From Ornithinibacillus halophilus (GTDB lineage: Bacteria; Bacillota; Bacilli; Bacillales; Amphibacillaceae): a stretch of DNA of 64,000 bases. Shown piece by piece: positions 53,059 through 62,740 of this stretch. Under the pieces are notes generated by a model. The model did no database searches. It saw nothing but the letters and a program-made list of their open reading frames with translations, and was not told the origin of the DNA. A program made the position numbers and the translations under genes. The stretch is from positions 1-64,000 of the forward strand of contig NZ_FQVW01000014.1 in the NCBI RefSeq assembly GCF_900129485.1, read 5' to 3'. Each line of letters begins with the position of its first letter. The stretch's first letter is position 1.

Positions 53059-56000
53059 CTAGGCATTCGACAAAACCCGGGAAGTGACAGGCACCATGTC
53101 AGCTTTTCCTCTCTCCACGTACTCAACCATTAGCTTGATAAAGTCGGAGAATTCTTTTTCGCTCGTTCCCTGCATCGGGTTTCCTTCCTCATCTACAAGA
53201 GTTTCTCCATATTCGTCTGTCATCACATACTCACATGTGGACAGAAACGGAATATCGCCCACAAATACTAACTGCTCCTGACAGCGGGATAGGGCCACAT
53301 TTAGGCGACGCAATTCTTTTAAAAATCCGATTCGCTCTTGATGTGGTTTTTTACGATTACTTCTAGTGCAGCTATAGATGATTACCTTTCTCTCTTGACC
53401 TTGAAAACTATCAAGGGATGCAACAAGGGCAGTTACCTGTTCCTTCGTTAAATGAGGATAAGCGGCTAATAGCTCTTCACGAATCTGTTTCACCTGTAGC
53501 TTATATGGTGTAATGACTCCAACATCCTGTATCGATACTTTATTTTCTTGCTGTAGATCTGCTGGATTAGCCTCTCTAACTATTTTTCCAATTAGATCAA
53601 CGACAACCTTTGCCTCAAGTCGATTAAAATATCCCTCACCAGGCTGCTTCGTTTCCCCGCGTGCTCGTTCTTTCCCCGTATCCATAATGGCAAATGGTTT
53701 ATTAAACAAGTTCGGAAATGGCGTTTCCATCCCTTTTTTACCTTTAAACGATTGATATTCCCCATCATAAAACCATTCCGATAACAGTTCAGCAATTTCA
53801 GCTGGCATTCGATATTGGGTATCCAATAAGATTTTATTTTTTTCCGGGAATCTATTATATAAATACTCAAAGAAACTCTTCTTCAATAACTCTGTTTCAA
53901 CTGCCCCTTCTTCACAACGTGCCATCACGTCTTGGTCAGCAATTGGAGGAATTTGCAGGTGATCTCCTAGCATGATGACCTTTTTCGAACGACTAATTGG
54001 AACAATTGCATTTTGAATCTGAATTTGTCCAGCTTCATCAATAATCGTGACATCAAAATCCAAGTCTTGAAAACGTTGTTGACTATTAATCCCGATGCAT
54101 GTTGCCCCGACTAAATCAACTGACTCCAGCAATACTTTTGATAGTGCATAATTTTTCTTTTCTTCCAAAAATCCACGCCAACGACTCAGCGCCCCATCAA
54201 TTACATCTAATTGTTGATAAAAAGCCTCACACGCTTGCTTCACTTGTAGGATGTCATTTTGAGCTGATTCCTGTTTTACCTCATGCAAGGAAAAATAAAC
54301 AGGTTCTCCTTGTAAGTCAACAGTTGCTAACTCTCCCATAGAAGCTAATGCTTCTTTCCATTTATTGCTCATGACAATCCATTTTTGCTTATGTGGTGCA
54401 ATCATTTCTTCTCGGAAATCTTCTGAAATTGCTTGAAGTTGATTATATTCCTGCACCGTATGTTTGTTTCGATTGATTAACTCTCCATGCTTCGATTGGA
54501 ACGTTTTAATCACCCGTTTAGCATTCAACCACAACGGGAATGTGTAGGATTTTTTCCACCACGGTGAATCATTAAAAGCTACTACTTGTTTTTTAGCCTC
54601 TTTATACTTCTCGATAAGGGTTGTAATCTTCTGTTTTTCTAGCTTATCTTTTTCCATTAAACCAGCTAATGGTTTTACATACGTCTGGTAGAGGTTTTCA
54701 TATTGTTTCGTCAAATGGTGGTGTGTTTGCTGTAGTGACTCTGCTACTGGTTCAAGGGACGTTAGATGATCTAAAAATCCTTTGACCTTTTGCTTCACAC
54801 TCTCCGTTTCTGACGCATAATGATCATTGGCTTCATTAATGGTTTGTTGTAATTCATAGGCTCGCTGTTCATACATCAAATGTTGGACATTGGATTGAAT
54901 TTTCTCCTCACTACCAACACGAATGGTGTCAATGTCCTTTTCCTCAGCCAATCTTTCCAGGACATTATCCACTGCCCTGTTATTTTGACTAGAAATCAAT
55001 ACTCGTTTTCCTTCTTCTAATACAAAATGTTTCACCCACTCCAGGATAACCGTGGTTTTCCCAGTGCCAGGTGGACCCAAGACTAACAAGGCATCTTCTG
55101 TCTCAATCCCACGTTTTATTGCATCCAATTGACTGTCATTAGGTGGGCGATTAGAGTTTAATAACCGTTCCGTAAGTGGGGCTAAATCTTTTTTCTCAAA
55201 ACCTGCAAAATCTTCTTCACCAATGACATCATCTAAATATTTAGCTGGACTACTTCCGTTTCTCAAGTCCTCAATCACATTCGTTCGAACTTCTAACTGA
55301 ACGGAATTGTATTCAAGTGAAATAACTCCAGCTGGCAGCATCTGATTCACTTGGAATAGCTCATCAAATAATACCGTGATCTGGAGAGGCTCTTTCTCAA
55401 GCTGTAATTCAGTAATGACCCCAGTTATTTCTTGGCCCTCATCTAACTGAATGACGACACGGGACCCTTTCTTATACATATTTTGATCAATATCAGCTAC
55501 GAAAAAGTCATAAGCAACTTTTTCTACACGCTCATAACCATCTGCTGCCTGAAAATCATAATAGCTAATTTGTGGTCCTGTTTGTGCTTGAGCCTTTTGT
55601 ACCTCATCTTCAGCTACTGCATAGGCTTCAGCCATAGCTAGCAATTCCTCAAACTCATCACTTATTGGGGTGAATTCTTCTTCCTCGTCAATACGAATGC
55701 CATTTTGTTCCTGTACGATATCTAACTTTTGCAAGAATGCTCTTTTTACCGTTTTAAAATGACTGGATGCCTCATTTGGTGACACTTGATCCTTCCACAC
55801 ACGACTGGAACCAGACCATAGCACACTACCTTGCTCGGCACGGATTTTTAAACCTGCTTTAATAAAATAATTTTGTTTCCCAACTGTCTTTTCTTGTAGA
55901 CCTGTTATGGTAAAATTATTATCCTCCGAAATGACACAGACTAGAATCGCTTGCTCTGTTAGGATATGAAAATAATTCCGATTGTTCGGTGCATATGTAA

Positions 56001-56175
56001 TCAAAAATACTCTCTGCTTCACAAGTTGATTTAAAAACTGCTCGGATTCGATCCCTAAATCGGTACACTTGGAGAAGAAAGAGTTTGTGCAAATAAACGG
56101 AATGGCACTGTTAAATTGAAAAGACTCTTCTTCATCATAAACATAAATTGGGTTTTCCTTTTTGATTAAACTCAA
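53059..56175 (-). CDS. SF1 (Upf1/Dna2-like) helicase
   Basis: A 1038-residue helicase starting at TTG, whose TTGA overlaps the stop of the small gene before it. Residues 1-330 are an extra N-terminal region of unknown fold. The motor has Walker A GPPGTGKTT at 367-375, Walker B VTIIDEAGQ near 715 and motif IV-V elements (LDTQYRMPAEIAELL, SLDSFQGQERKVIIYSCTRSN, LNVALSRCQEQLVFVGD). An insertion with coiled-coil character lies between motifs Ia and II (about 440-650). Expected to unwind DNA or RNA. The last 12 residues (MVPVTSRVLSNA) are encoded by a REP element, so the natural C-terminus was replaced. Confidence 0.9.
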   Translation of the reverse strand: MSLIKKENPIYVYDEEESFQFNSAIPFICTNSFFSKCTDLGIESEQFLNQLVKQRVFLITYAPNNRNYFHILTEQAILVCVISEDNNFTITGLQEKTVGKQNYFIKAGLKIRAEQGSVLWSGSSRVWKDQVSPNEASSHFKTVKRAFLQKLDIVQEQNGIRIDEEEEFTPISDEFEELLAMAEAYAVAEDEVQKAQAQTGPQISYYDFQAADGYERVEKVAYDFFVADIDQNMYKKGSRVVIQLDEGQEITGVITELQLEKEPLQITVLFDELFQVNQMLPAGVISLEYNSVQLEVRTNVIEDLRNGSSPAKYLDDVIGEEDFAGFEKKDLAPLTERLLNSNRPPNDSQLDAIKRGIETEDALLVLGPPGTGKTTVILEWVKHFVLEEGKRVLISSQNNRAVDNVLERLAEEKDIDTIRVGSEEKIQSNVQHLMYEQRAYELQQTINEANDHYASETESVKQKVKGFLDHLTSLEPVAESLQQTHHHLTKQYENLYQTYVKPLAGLMEKDKLEKQKITTLIEKYKEAKKQVVAFNDSPWWKKSYTFPLWLNAKRVIKTFQSKHGELINRNKHTVQEYNQLQAISEDFREEMIAPHKQKWIVMSNKWKEALASMGELATVDLQGEPVYFSLHEVKQESAQNDILQVKQACEAFYQQLDVIDGALSRWRGFLEEKKNYALSKVLLESVDLVGATCIGINSQQRFQDLDFDVTIIDEAGQIQIQNAIVPISRSKKVIMLGDHLQIPPIADQDVMARCEEGAVETELLKKSFFEYLYNRFPEKNKILLDTQYRMPAEIAELLSEWFYDGEYQSFKGKKGMETPFPNLFNKPFAIMDTGKERARGETKQPGEGYFNRLEAKVVVDLIGKIVREANPADLQQENKVSIQDVGVITPYKLQVKQIREELLAAYPHLTKEQVTALVASLDSFQGQERKVIIYSCTRSNRKKPHQERIGFLKELRRLNVALSRCQEQLVFVGDIPFLSTCEYVMTDEYGETLVDEEGNPMQGTSEKEFSDFIKLMVEYVERGKADMVPVTSRVLSNA
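53065..53095 (+). repeat. REP-like element overlapping the helicase 3' end
   Basis: One mismatch from the 45505 copy (AAACCCGGG in place of AAATCCGGG). It provides the last dozen codons and stop region of the helicase. Confidence 0.9.
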
Positions 56176-56309
56176 TCTTCTGCCTCCCCTTCACTAAAAG
56201 GAGTAGGTTCAGATAGCTTCGTCACAAGTTCTTTATGCGTCCCTTGTTCATCCACTTTCTTTAACCATTCACTATCGAACTCATCCCATTTAATTTTTTG
56301 CTTGTCCAT
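56172..56309 (-). CDS. 45-residue acidic protein between kinase and helicase genes
   Basis: ATG 56309 stands one base after the kinase stop (TAG-G-ATG). The frame codes for a charged peptide (MDKQKIKWDEFDSEWLKKVD, then SEPTPFSEGEAED) and its TGA overlaps the helicase TTG. Such perfect packing, with AGGAGAG upstream, argues that it is translated. It may be a small adaptor or a kinase substrate (Ser/Thr in TKLSEPTPFSE). Family not recognised. Confidence 0.75.
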   Translation of the reverse strand: MDKQKIKWDEFDSEWLKKVDEQGTHKELVTKLSEPTPFSEGEAED

Positions 56310-56310
56310 C

Positions 56311-57126
56311 CTACCTAACTCTCCTTTTCAGCTGAATTAATAACCGCTTTAGTTCATTGGCGTTAACAGGTCTATCATTTGGATTGATTTGCATGCATTT
56401 TTCGATTAAGTCACTAATTTCTTGTGGCACTCGTTTATTTTTTTCAATAGGCTTCGTAAAGAATCGCCATTTTTTCCCACTTCGATCAGGTACATATTCT
56501 TGTCCTCGTACTGGAAGGTGTCCGGTTACCATCTGATAAAAAATGACACCTATCGAAAAGATGTCGGTTTTATCCTGACCAACCCCTTTTGAATTGATAT
56601 CCTGTTCTGGGGAACGATAAAATGTTGTTCCCTCACCTTTAAATGGCTTGCTACTTGTTAAATTAAAGTCAATCAAGTACACATTACGATTTTGGACCAT
56701 GATATTTGCTGGTTTTAAATCACGGTGTTGATATTTTTTCTGATGCAACGGAATTAGAGCATCACATAAATCGATTAAAATTTGTAACGATTGATGTATT
56801 GGAATTGTCCCCTGTAGCATATGTTCTAACGTACGCCCTTGTTCAATTAACTGCATGATTAAATAAAAGCGTTCCTGTTTTTGATCATAATACGTATGGT
56901 ACAGAGCTGGGATACTCGTGGACATCGTTGCAAAGCGATGTAAAGTTAGTGCCTCACTCTTTGCCTTTTGTAAATCTTTTGGTGCTACGGCAACAGCTTT
57001 AATCCCTACTTTTCTTTTTTCGATGTCATCAAATGCTTCATAAAATGCAGAAGTTCCATCATCCGTTTCATAGATTGTTTTCATAATTCGATAGGAATGC
57101 TTTGCTTCATAGGATAGATTACGCAT
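56311..57126 (-). CDS. Ser/Thr protein kinase (active-site intact)
   Basis: A 271-residue soluble Hanks-type kinase without a membrane helix. ATP lysine in VGIKAV (K43), catalytic loop HRDLKPAN (D136, N141), metal site DFN (D153, an accepted variant of DFG) and activation-loop GTTFYRSPEQD are all present. The shortened glycine loop reads TDDGTSAFYEA. It overlaps the pseudokinase gene by eight bases. Likely substrates are its operon partners: the pseudokinase, the 45-residue protein or the helicase. Confidence 0.9.
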   Translation of the reverse strand: MRNLSYEAKHSYRIMKTIYETDDGTSAFYEAFDDIEKRKVGIKAVAVAPKDLQKAKSEALTLHRFATMSTSIPALYHTYYDQKQERFYLIMQLIEQGRTLEHMLQGTIPIHQSLQILIDLCDALIPLHQKKYQHRDLKPANIMVQNRNVYLIDFNLTSSKPFKGEGTTFYRSPEQDINSKGVGQDKTDIFSIGVIFYQMVTGHLPVRGQEYVPDRSGKKWRFFTKPIEKNKRVPQEISDLIEKCMQINPNDRPVNANELKRLLIQLKRRVR

Positions 57127-58378
57127 GAGTCATCACCTCATTGCCAATAAGATGCTTAATTTCTTTCATATCTGGACGTGCGTTTGAATACTCGTCTACC
57201 ATTCGGTCTACTAGATCAACAAAGTCATTGGATAGTTGGAATTTTTTTAGTTTCTTAACATGGTGAAAGGCATTTTCACCTTTAATATTAAAGATAAATA
57301 GAATAATCATCCCAAATGAATAGACATCTACTTTTGCCCAATCATTAATCTCAATTCCATATTCCAGTTCAGGTGCACGGAATGGATCATGGTGACGGCG
57401 AAATACTTTGGATACCATCGTTACTCCATTGACGTCTTCTAATTTGGCATATTCAAAATTGCCAATTCTTATGGTGCGTTTTCCACTTCTTAATTTTTTA
57501 ATATAGATGCTAGAAGGAGTCAGCGCTCTGTGGTAGACAGGTTCATAATTTGTATGAATCCCGTACAAACCTCTAGCTATTTGATAAACAATATCTAGCC
57601 TTTCTTCGATTGTTAAATCTTTTAGCGTAATATCCACTAGATTAGTATCTGAATCACTCAATTCATAACATGTGAAAAACAGTTCATTATCGTCTTGTTT
57701 CGTAATGTTGTGATTTTTTACGATATAATTTAAGTCATCTTCTGAAAGTCTTTGGAGTGTTAGCAAATCCCGTTTCCAAAAACCAACTTCTTTCGGGGCT
57801 TTTTCATTACTTTTTCGAAATTGCCTAATGACATAGTATGTATTCGATTCGCTTCCATCTTTTTCGAGAACGCATAAATACTTCTTCTCACAGCCTTCTT
57901 CATAACTGTTGATATCTAACCTTTGTATTGGTCGATAGCTATCAATCATAAGCTTGTCCTCATCAAAGGTGAAATCTTCTTGAAGTAGATTTTTAGATTG
58001 ATAGATACTGACTAACGCTTCATAAAACTTCTCGATTTCAGTAACTAAGTCGCTAACAGTCGCTTTAAACGCATTTGGGTGTGCTACTTTATTACCAAAT
58101 ATGCGGATCATATTAAGATTTTCTAGCTGGGATTGGGGAAGGAGTTTTTTCTCTTCTATTTCACTTAAATAGGCGAAGAAGGTCTTCTTTTTCTTCCTTG
58201 GCGGCAGCCCTTTTTCTTCATCGGTTTTATTTAGAAACCACTCTAAAAAATGTTCGACAGCCTTACGAAGTTCGACTAAAGAGCTAGTTGGACGCGTCTT
58301 CGCCATCCCTTCCATCTCAATACAATAATCATACAACTCTTCATCAATAGGCTTTACAAACTCAAACAAATTCGACAT
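57119..58378 (-). CDS. DUF4145/HEPN-like domain fused to a pseudokinase
   Basis: A 419-residue protein. Residues 1-125 resemble DUF4145, a HEPN relative, with RIFGNKVAHP (R92, H100). Residues 150-419 have a kinase fold, but the three key residues are changed: the VAIK lysine is Arg (YYVIRQF, R185), HRD is HRA (283-285) and DFG is GNF (306-308). It is therefore probably inactive and acts as a scaffold or allosteric partner of the neighbouring active kinase. First gene of the operon; its start follows GGGAGG. Defence or stress signalling is conceivable but unproven. Confidence 0.85.
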   Translation of the reverse strand: MSNLFEFVKPIDEELYDYCIEMEGMAKTRPTSSLVELRKAVEHFLEWFLNKTDEEKGLPPRKKKKTFFAYLSEIEEKKLLPQSQLENLNMIRIFGNKVAHPNAFKATVSDLVTEIEKFYEALVSIYQSKNLLQEDFTFDEDKLMIDSYRPIQRLDINSYEEGCEKKYLCVLEKDGSESNTYYVIRQFRKSNEKAPKEVGFWKRDLLTLQRLSEDDLNYIVKNHNITKQDDNELFFTCYELSDSDTNLVDITLKDLTIEERLDIVYQIARGLYGIHTNYEPVYHRALTPSSIYIKKLRSGKRTIRIGNFEYAKLEDVNGVTMVSKVFRRHHDPFRAPELEYGIEINDWAKVDVYSFGMIILFIFNIKGENAFHHVKKLKKFQLSNDFVDLVDRMVDEYSNARPDMKEIKHLIGNEVMTHA

Positions 58379-58634
58379 CAGTCAAACCTCCCATACAAAA
58401 ATAGACAAAAAGTACTAAATTATTTTACATTATATCATGAAGAGAGGAGGGATGGTGATTTTTTCATAACCAAAAAAGCACAGGTCATGAACACCACAAC
58501 CTGCACTAAAACAATCAAATATTCACTTTTAAAAACCTCAATCCATATGCTTCATTAATTGTAAAATGAACAAAATAGAAATTTACGGGCAGTTTGATTC
58601 CACACTTATACTCCTATTCCTTGTAATATAGATC

Positions 58635-59963
58635 TTACTGCACTTTAGAAAAACCTACATAATCATTCAAAAAATCCACCAAATGCACAGCTTCCATCTT
58701 ATCCGATAGGCCTGCTCGCTCAATTCCTAATTTCATTTGCAAGAGACATCCCGGATTTGTTGTAATAATAATTTGTGATGCTGTTTTTTTCACATTTTCC
58801 ATGCGATTATCTAGTATTCTCATCGACATTTCGGAATGAATTAAATTATAAATTCCAGCAGATCCACAGCACTGATCCGCACCTTCTAGTTCTACATATG
58901 AGGTATTTTCGATGGACTGTAATATCTCTCTTGGCTCTTGGATGACATGATTTACATTTCGTAAATGACAAGAATCCTGATACGTAACAGTTAACTTCTC
59001 ACTCGTTTTTAATGGCAAATTAGTGATCCCTAATTTATGGATAAGAGAGGTTATGTCAATTGTCTTTTTCGAAAACTCCCTAGCTTTTTCTAAGTATGCT
59101 TCATCATCTTTTAACAAGTGTTCATACTCCGACAAAAAGGCGCCACACCCACCTGCGTTGTTCACAATATAATCCACATCTTCAGCTAGAAAGCTATCTA
59201 AATTTTCCCTTGCATTTTCCTTTGCCTTATCCAGTTCCCCACTATGGCCATGTAATGCTCCACAGCAAACTTGATTATTAGGTACCCATACATCACAGCC
59301 GAGTTTCTGTAGCAATTGAACTGTAGAATCATTGGTCTTGGCAAAAATCGTCTCCATCATACACCCTGCGAAAAAGGCAACTTTTGTTGATTTACGTTCG
59401 GATTTGAACACCTTTCCTCGCATCGATTCTTTCTTTTCGATTTTTGGTAAAACTCCCTCCATCCCTTCCATAATTTCAGGGAAAAAGGAGAGTATTTTCG
59501 TCTTCCTTGTAAGAAACTGCAAACCGGATTTTTGATAAAAACCAACTAAACCAACAGTCTTTTCCATCTTTTTCGGATCCTTAAATAGATGGTCAAAAGC
59601 CATTTTTCTTGATGCTTTTTCTTTAATTGATTGCTTTTTCTCTCTTTGAATGACATCTCTAGCATTTTCTAATAGATGTCCATATTCCACTCCTGCGGGA
59701 CAGGCAGGCTCACATGCTCGGCAGCCCAAGCACAAATCTAGTGATTCTTGCACAGAACCATCAAAAGGAATATCCCCATCTCGCACAGCTTTCATTAGTG
59801 CCAATCTACCTCTTGGTGAATGCTGTTCATCATTCCCAGAATGGATATAGGTTGGACATGCTGGTAAACAAAAGCCACAACGCATACAATCTAGCAATTT
59901 CGTTTCACTTAATTGTTGCTGGAATCCTTGCTGTACTCTTTCTGCTAATGATAGATTAGACAT
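58635..59963 (-). CDS. glcF: glycolate oxidase iron-sulfur subunit
   Basis: A 442-residue protein with two 4Fe-4S clusters near the N-terminus (CMRCGFCLPACP and CLGCRACEPACP) and two CCG-type domains (GCMMETIFA ... NQVCCGALHGH, and ADQCCGSAGIYN). It passes electrons from GlcD to the respiratory chain during oxidation of glycolate to glyoxylate. Overlaps glcD by eight bases. The 256-base gap upstream in the window (58379-58634) is AT-rich with no gene. Confidence 0.94.
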   Translation of the reverse strand: MSNLSLAERVQQGFQQQLSETKLLDCMRCGFCLPACPTYIHSGNDEQHSPRGRLALMKAVRDGDIPFDGSVQESLDLCLGCRACEPACPAGVEYGHLLENARDVIQREKKQSIKEKASRKMAFDHLFKDPKKMEKTVGLVGFYQKSGLQFLTRKTKILSFFPEIMEGMEGVLPKIEKKESMRGKVFKSERKSTKVAFFAGCMMETIFAKTNDSTVQLLQKLGCDVWVPNNQVCCGALHGHSGELDKAKENARENLDSFLAEDVDYIVNNAGGCGAFLSEYEHLLKDDEAYLEKAREFSKKTIDITSLIHKLGITNLPLKTSEKLTVTYQDSCHLRNVNHVIQEPREILQSIENTSYVELEGADQCCGSAGIYNLIHSEMSMRILDNRMENVKKTASQIIITTNPGCLLQMKLGIERAGLSDKMEAVHLVDFLNDYVGFSKVQ

Positions 59964-61365
59964 TGGACATCACCAAACGTTCTTTTGTAGATTTTGCAAA
60001 CATTTTGCCAGGATTCATAATGTTATCAGGGTCAATACTTTGTTTAATTGACTTCATCAAACCAATACCAGCTTTCCCTAGCTTCCATTCTAAATATGGT
60101 GCTTTCATTTCACCAACGCCATGTTCTCCAGTTATAGTTCCACCTAATTGAATCGCAGCATCAAAAATTTCTGCAAGTGCCTGTTCCACCCGCTCCATTT
60201 CTTCTTTATCCCGAAGATCGGTCAAACAAGTCGGGTGTAAATTCCCATCGCCAGCATGACCAAAGGTGCGAATTGTGACATCGTATTTTTCAGCTATGCG
60301 AGTAATTTCGCGGACCATTGGGGCGATGGCAGAACGTGGAACAGTAGCATCCTCGAGTATCGTTGTCGGTCTTAGTCGTGCCAGTGCTGATAATGCATCT
60401 CTTCTACCGGATCTTAAATCTTCTGCTTCTTCTTCCGTTTCAGCTTTTTGTACATTGATGGCAGAAAAGTCTTGGCAAACTTGATAAATCACATCCATAT
60501 CGCGTTTCACCGCTTCTTCTACTCCATCCTGTTCAATTAATAAAACCGCTTCACAATCCGTTGGTAATCCAATTTGTTTATAATCCTCAATCACTTGAAG
60601 TGTCCCTTGGTCCATAAATTCTAGCGTTGTCGGGATAATTTTCGCTGCAAGTATAGCAGACACCGTTTGAGCTGCTTGCTCTAGTGTTTTAAACATGGCT
60701 AAAATGGTTTCTTTATATGGTGGTTTTGGAATTAACTTGAGAGTAGCCTCTGTCACTATAGCAAGCGTTCCTTCTGAGCCGACTAAAAGACTCGTTAAAT
60801 CATAGCCTGCAACATCTTTCGCTAACTTTCCACCCGTTCGAATGATTTCACCGTTTGGGAGGACTGCTTCTAAACCAAGTACATAGTCCTTCGTCACCCC
60901 ATATTTTAGACCTCGTAGACCACCAGAGTTTTCACTAATATTCCCTCCAATTGTAGAGATTTTCAATGAACTAGGGTCTGGAGGATAAAATAAATGATTC
61001 TCTTCTACATAATCAATGATCGTTTTTGTTATGACACCAGGTTGCACGGTAATCGTTAGGTTTTCTTCATCTAACTCTATAATTTTGTTCATATGCTTAA
61101 ATAATACAACGACCCCACCGCTAGTAGGCGTCGTGCCTGCAGCAAGATTCGTACCAGAACCTCTTGGAATAATCGGGGTTTTATATTTTGCACAGACCTT
61201 CACAACTTCTGCAACTTCCTCCGTATTTCTAGGTGATACAATGACATCTGGAAGGTGTTGAAAATTGGCTGTAGCATCATAGGAATATGCTAGTTTTGCT
61301 GCATTAGAATACTGAACATTTTCCTTCCCACATATTGCTTCCATTTCCTTTATTAATGCATCCAT
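59956..61365 (-). CDS. glcD: glycolate oxidase FAD subunit
   Basis: A 469-residue FAD-binding oxidase. PRGSGTNLAAGTTPTSGGVVV and STIGGNISENSGGLRGLKYGVTKDYVLGLEAVLPNG bind FAD. HAGDGNLHP and GEHGVGEMKAPYL contribute the active site. The B. subtilis ysfC product has this design. No glcE gene is present, as in that organism. A palindrome before the gene may bind the CdaR-type regulator encoded just upstream. Confidence 0.94.
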   Translation of the reverse strand: MDALIKEMEAICGKENVQYSNAAKLAYSYDATANFQHLPDVIVSPRNTEEVAEVVKVCAKYKTPIIPRGSGTNLAAGTTPTSGGVVVLFKHMNKIIELDEENLTITVQPGVITKTIIDYVEENHLFYPPDPSSLKISTIGGNISENSGGLRGLKYGVTKDYVLGLEAVLPNGEIIRTGGKLAKDVAGYDLTSLLVGSEGTLAIVTEATLKLIPKPPYKETILAMFKTLEQAAQTVSAILAAKIIPTTLEFMDQGTLQVIEDYKQIGLPTDCEAVLLIEQDGVEEAVKRDMDVIYQVCQDFSAINVQKAETEEEAEDLRSGRRDALSALARLRPTTILEDATVPRSAIAPMVREITRIAEKYDVTIRTFGHAGDGNLHPTCLTDLRDKEEMERVEQALAEIFDAAIQLGGTITGEHGVGEMKAPYLEWKLGKAGIGLMKSIKQSIDPDNIMNPGKMFAKSTKERLVMSNV

Positions 61366-61411
61366 ATAATTATTCTCCTCCGCAATGGATTAAGGTGCTT
61401 TTAAAATAATT

Positions 61412-61438
61412 ATAGTATTCTAGATTAACTAATACTAT
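61412..61438. promoter_or_regulatory. inverted repeat before glcD, candidate regulator site
   Basis: ATAGTATT and AATACTAT separated by 11 bases, overlapping a TATAAT-like -10 on the minus strand that lacks a good -35. This fits an activator-dependent promoter. Confidence 0.5.
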
Positions 61439-61540
61439 GTACTAAAGTACAAAATAACATGGTAAAAGTGGGATGATTTTTATGATGAAGTACAATTTTT
61501 CTGGGCACGGGAAATATTGGGGCAGAGTTTTTATCCAATA

Positions 61541-61573
61541 CAAAAAACCCACGAATCATCGCAGGTTTTTATT
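61541..61573 (-). terminator. terminator of the cdaR-like gene
   Basis: Minus-strand AAAAACC-type stem with GGTTTTT around the cdaR stop, then T-rich sequence. A weak stem. Confidence 0.5.
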
Positions 61574-62693
61574 TTACTAAAAATCGGTATGCTAGATATA
61601 AAATAACGAGGTGATGAAGCTTTTTTAAGTTTAATTGGGTCAGTTCTTCAATTCGTCGCAAACGATAATGAAGCGTATTTTTATGAATATGTAGTTCTTT
61701 TGCAGCTAACTGATTGGACATGTCATTCTGAAACCAGACTTCTAACGTTTTTAGAAGTTCTTCCTGTTGTAATAACGGCCTAATCGTCCGGTCGATAAAG
61801 TCATTTTTCGTATGTTCATCAAGAGCCTGGTGCAAAATATCAAATTGCAATTCTTCTTCAAATATGATCTTTTTTGTTGGTGTGGCAACCTTACACGCTC
61901 TTTCAGCCTGCTCGAACGATTGATGGAGATGCTTATAATCAGTCGCTTGCCCAACGCCACAGGTCACGGTAATATTTAGGGTCATTTCCATTTCTCGGGT
62001 GAGCTGAATTAATTTTTCTTCAATAATGGGTTTATGGTTAAAACGATTTCCAAGAATTATTAGGATCTTATCCTGTCCCCAGCGGATAAATAAAGTGTCT
62101 CCTTTTTGATCCCACGCCGTTCTAAGTCGGTTAATATCTTTATAGGAAAGCTGTAAGGAAGAGCCCCTAGTTTGTAACACTACTACTCTTTCGTAATTTT
62201 CTAGGTGAATATTAAAAAATTGACTTCTTTCCTTGATGGATTGGTCCTTTTCCTTATTATTCAGCCAATCGAACACGAAAAATTCTAGCTCTCTTGCTTG
62301 TCTTTCCAGATTCGTATGGATGATAGAGTCTTGAACAAATAATTCTGCTACCTTTTGCACCAGCATGGCGACTGGCTCAACCACCTCTGGTTCACCTGTG
62401 ATTCCTACCACCCCGATTGGTTGTTCATCGATCATAATTGGTAGGCATACCCCTTTTCTGACTCCTTGAAGCTTTTCAGACAATTCTTCCGTCATGATTA
62501 AATTCTCTTTCTTTTGCATAGAAATGACGGAGCCTTCGTGGAACTTATTCATTCTTGAAGGGTCACTACTGGCTACAATAATCCCATCCTCATTGGTGAT
62601 AATGACATCTTCATTAATCAGCTTCCGTACTTCATTTACGACCGACGAATAAAACTTCCCCGAATGGAACAATTCGTTCATTGCTTGAATCAC
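61569..62693 (-). CDS. cdaR: CdaR-type sugar-diacid/glycolate regulator
   Basis: A 374-residue activator. The N-terminal diacid-recognition domain has EDVIITNEDGIIVASSDPSRMNKFHEG and KKGVCLPI-like stretches. The PucR-type helix-turn-helix LAAKELHIHKNTLHYRLRRIEEL is at the C-terminus. In B. subtilis the related ysfB lies next to ysfCD (glcDF), the same arrangement as here. It is expected to respond to glycolate or glycerate and switch on glcDF. Confidence 0.92.
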   Translation of the reverse strand: MIQAMNELFHSGKFYSSVVNEVRKLINEDVIITNEDGIIVASSDPSRMNKFHEGSVISMQKKENLIMTEELSEKLQGVRKGVCLPIMIDEQPIGVVGITGEPEVVEPVAMLVQKVAELFVQDSIIHTNLERQARELEFFVFDWLNNKEKDQSIKERSQFFNIHLENYERVVVLQTRGSSLQLSYKDINRLRTAWDQKGDTLFIRWGQDKILIILGNRFNHKPIIEEKLIQLTREMEMTLNITVTCGVGQATDYKHLHQSFEQAERACKVATPTKKIIFEEELQFDILHQALDEHTKNDFIDRTIRPLLQQEELLKTLEVWFQNDMSNQLAAKELHIHKNTLHYRLRRIEELTQLNLKKLHHLVILYLAYRFLVK

Positions 62694-62740
62694 CTCACAA
62701 TACTAAATGACCTATATATATTTATTCTACTTCTATTAGG

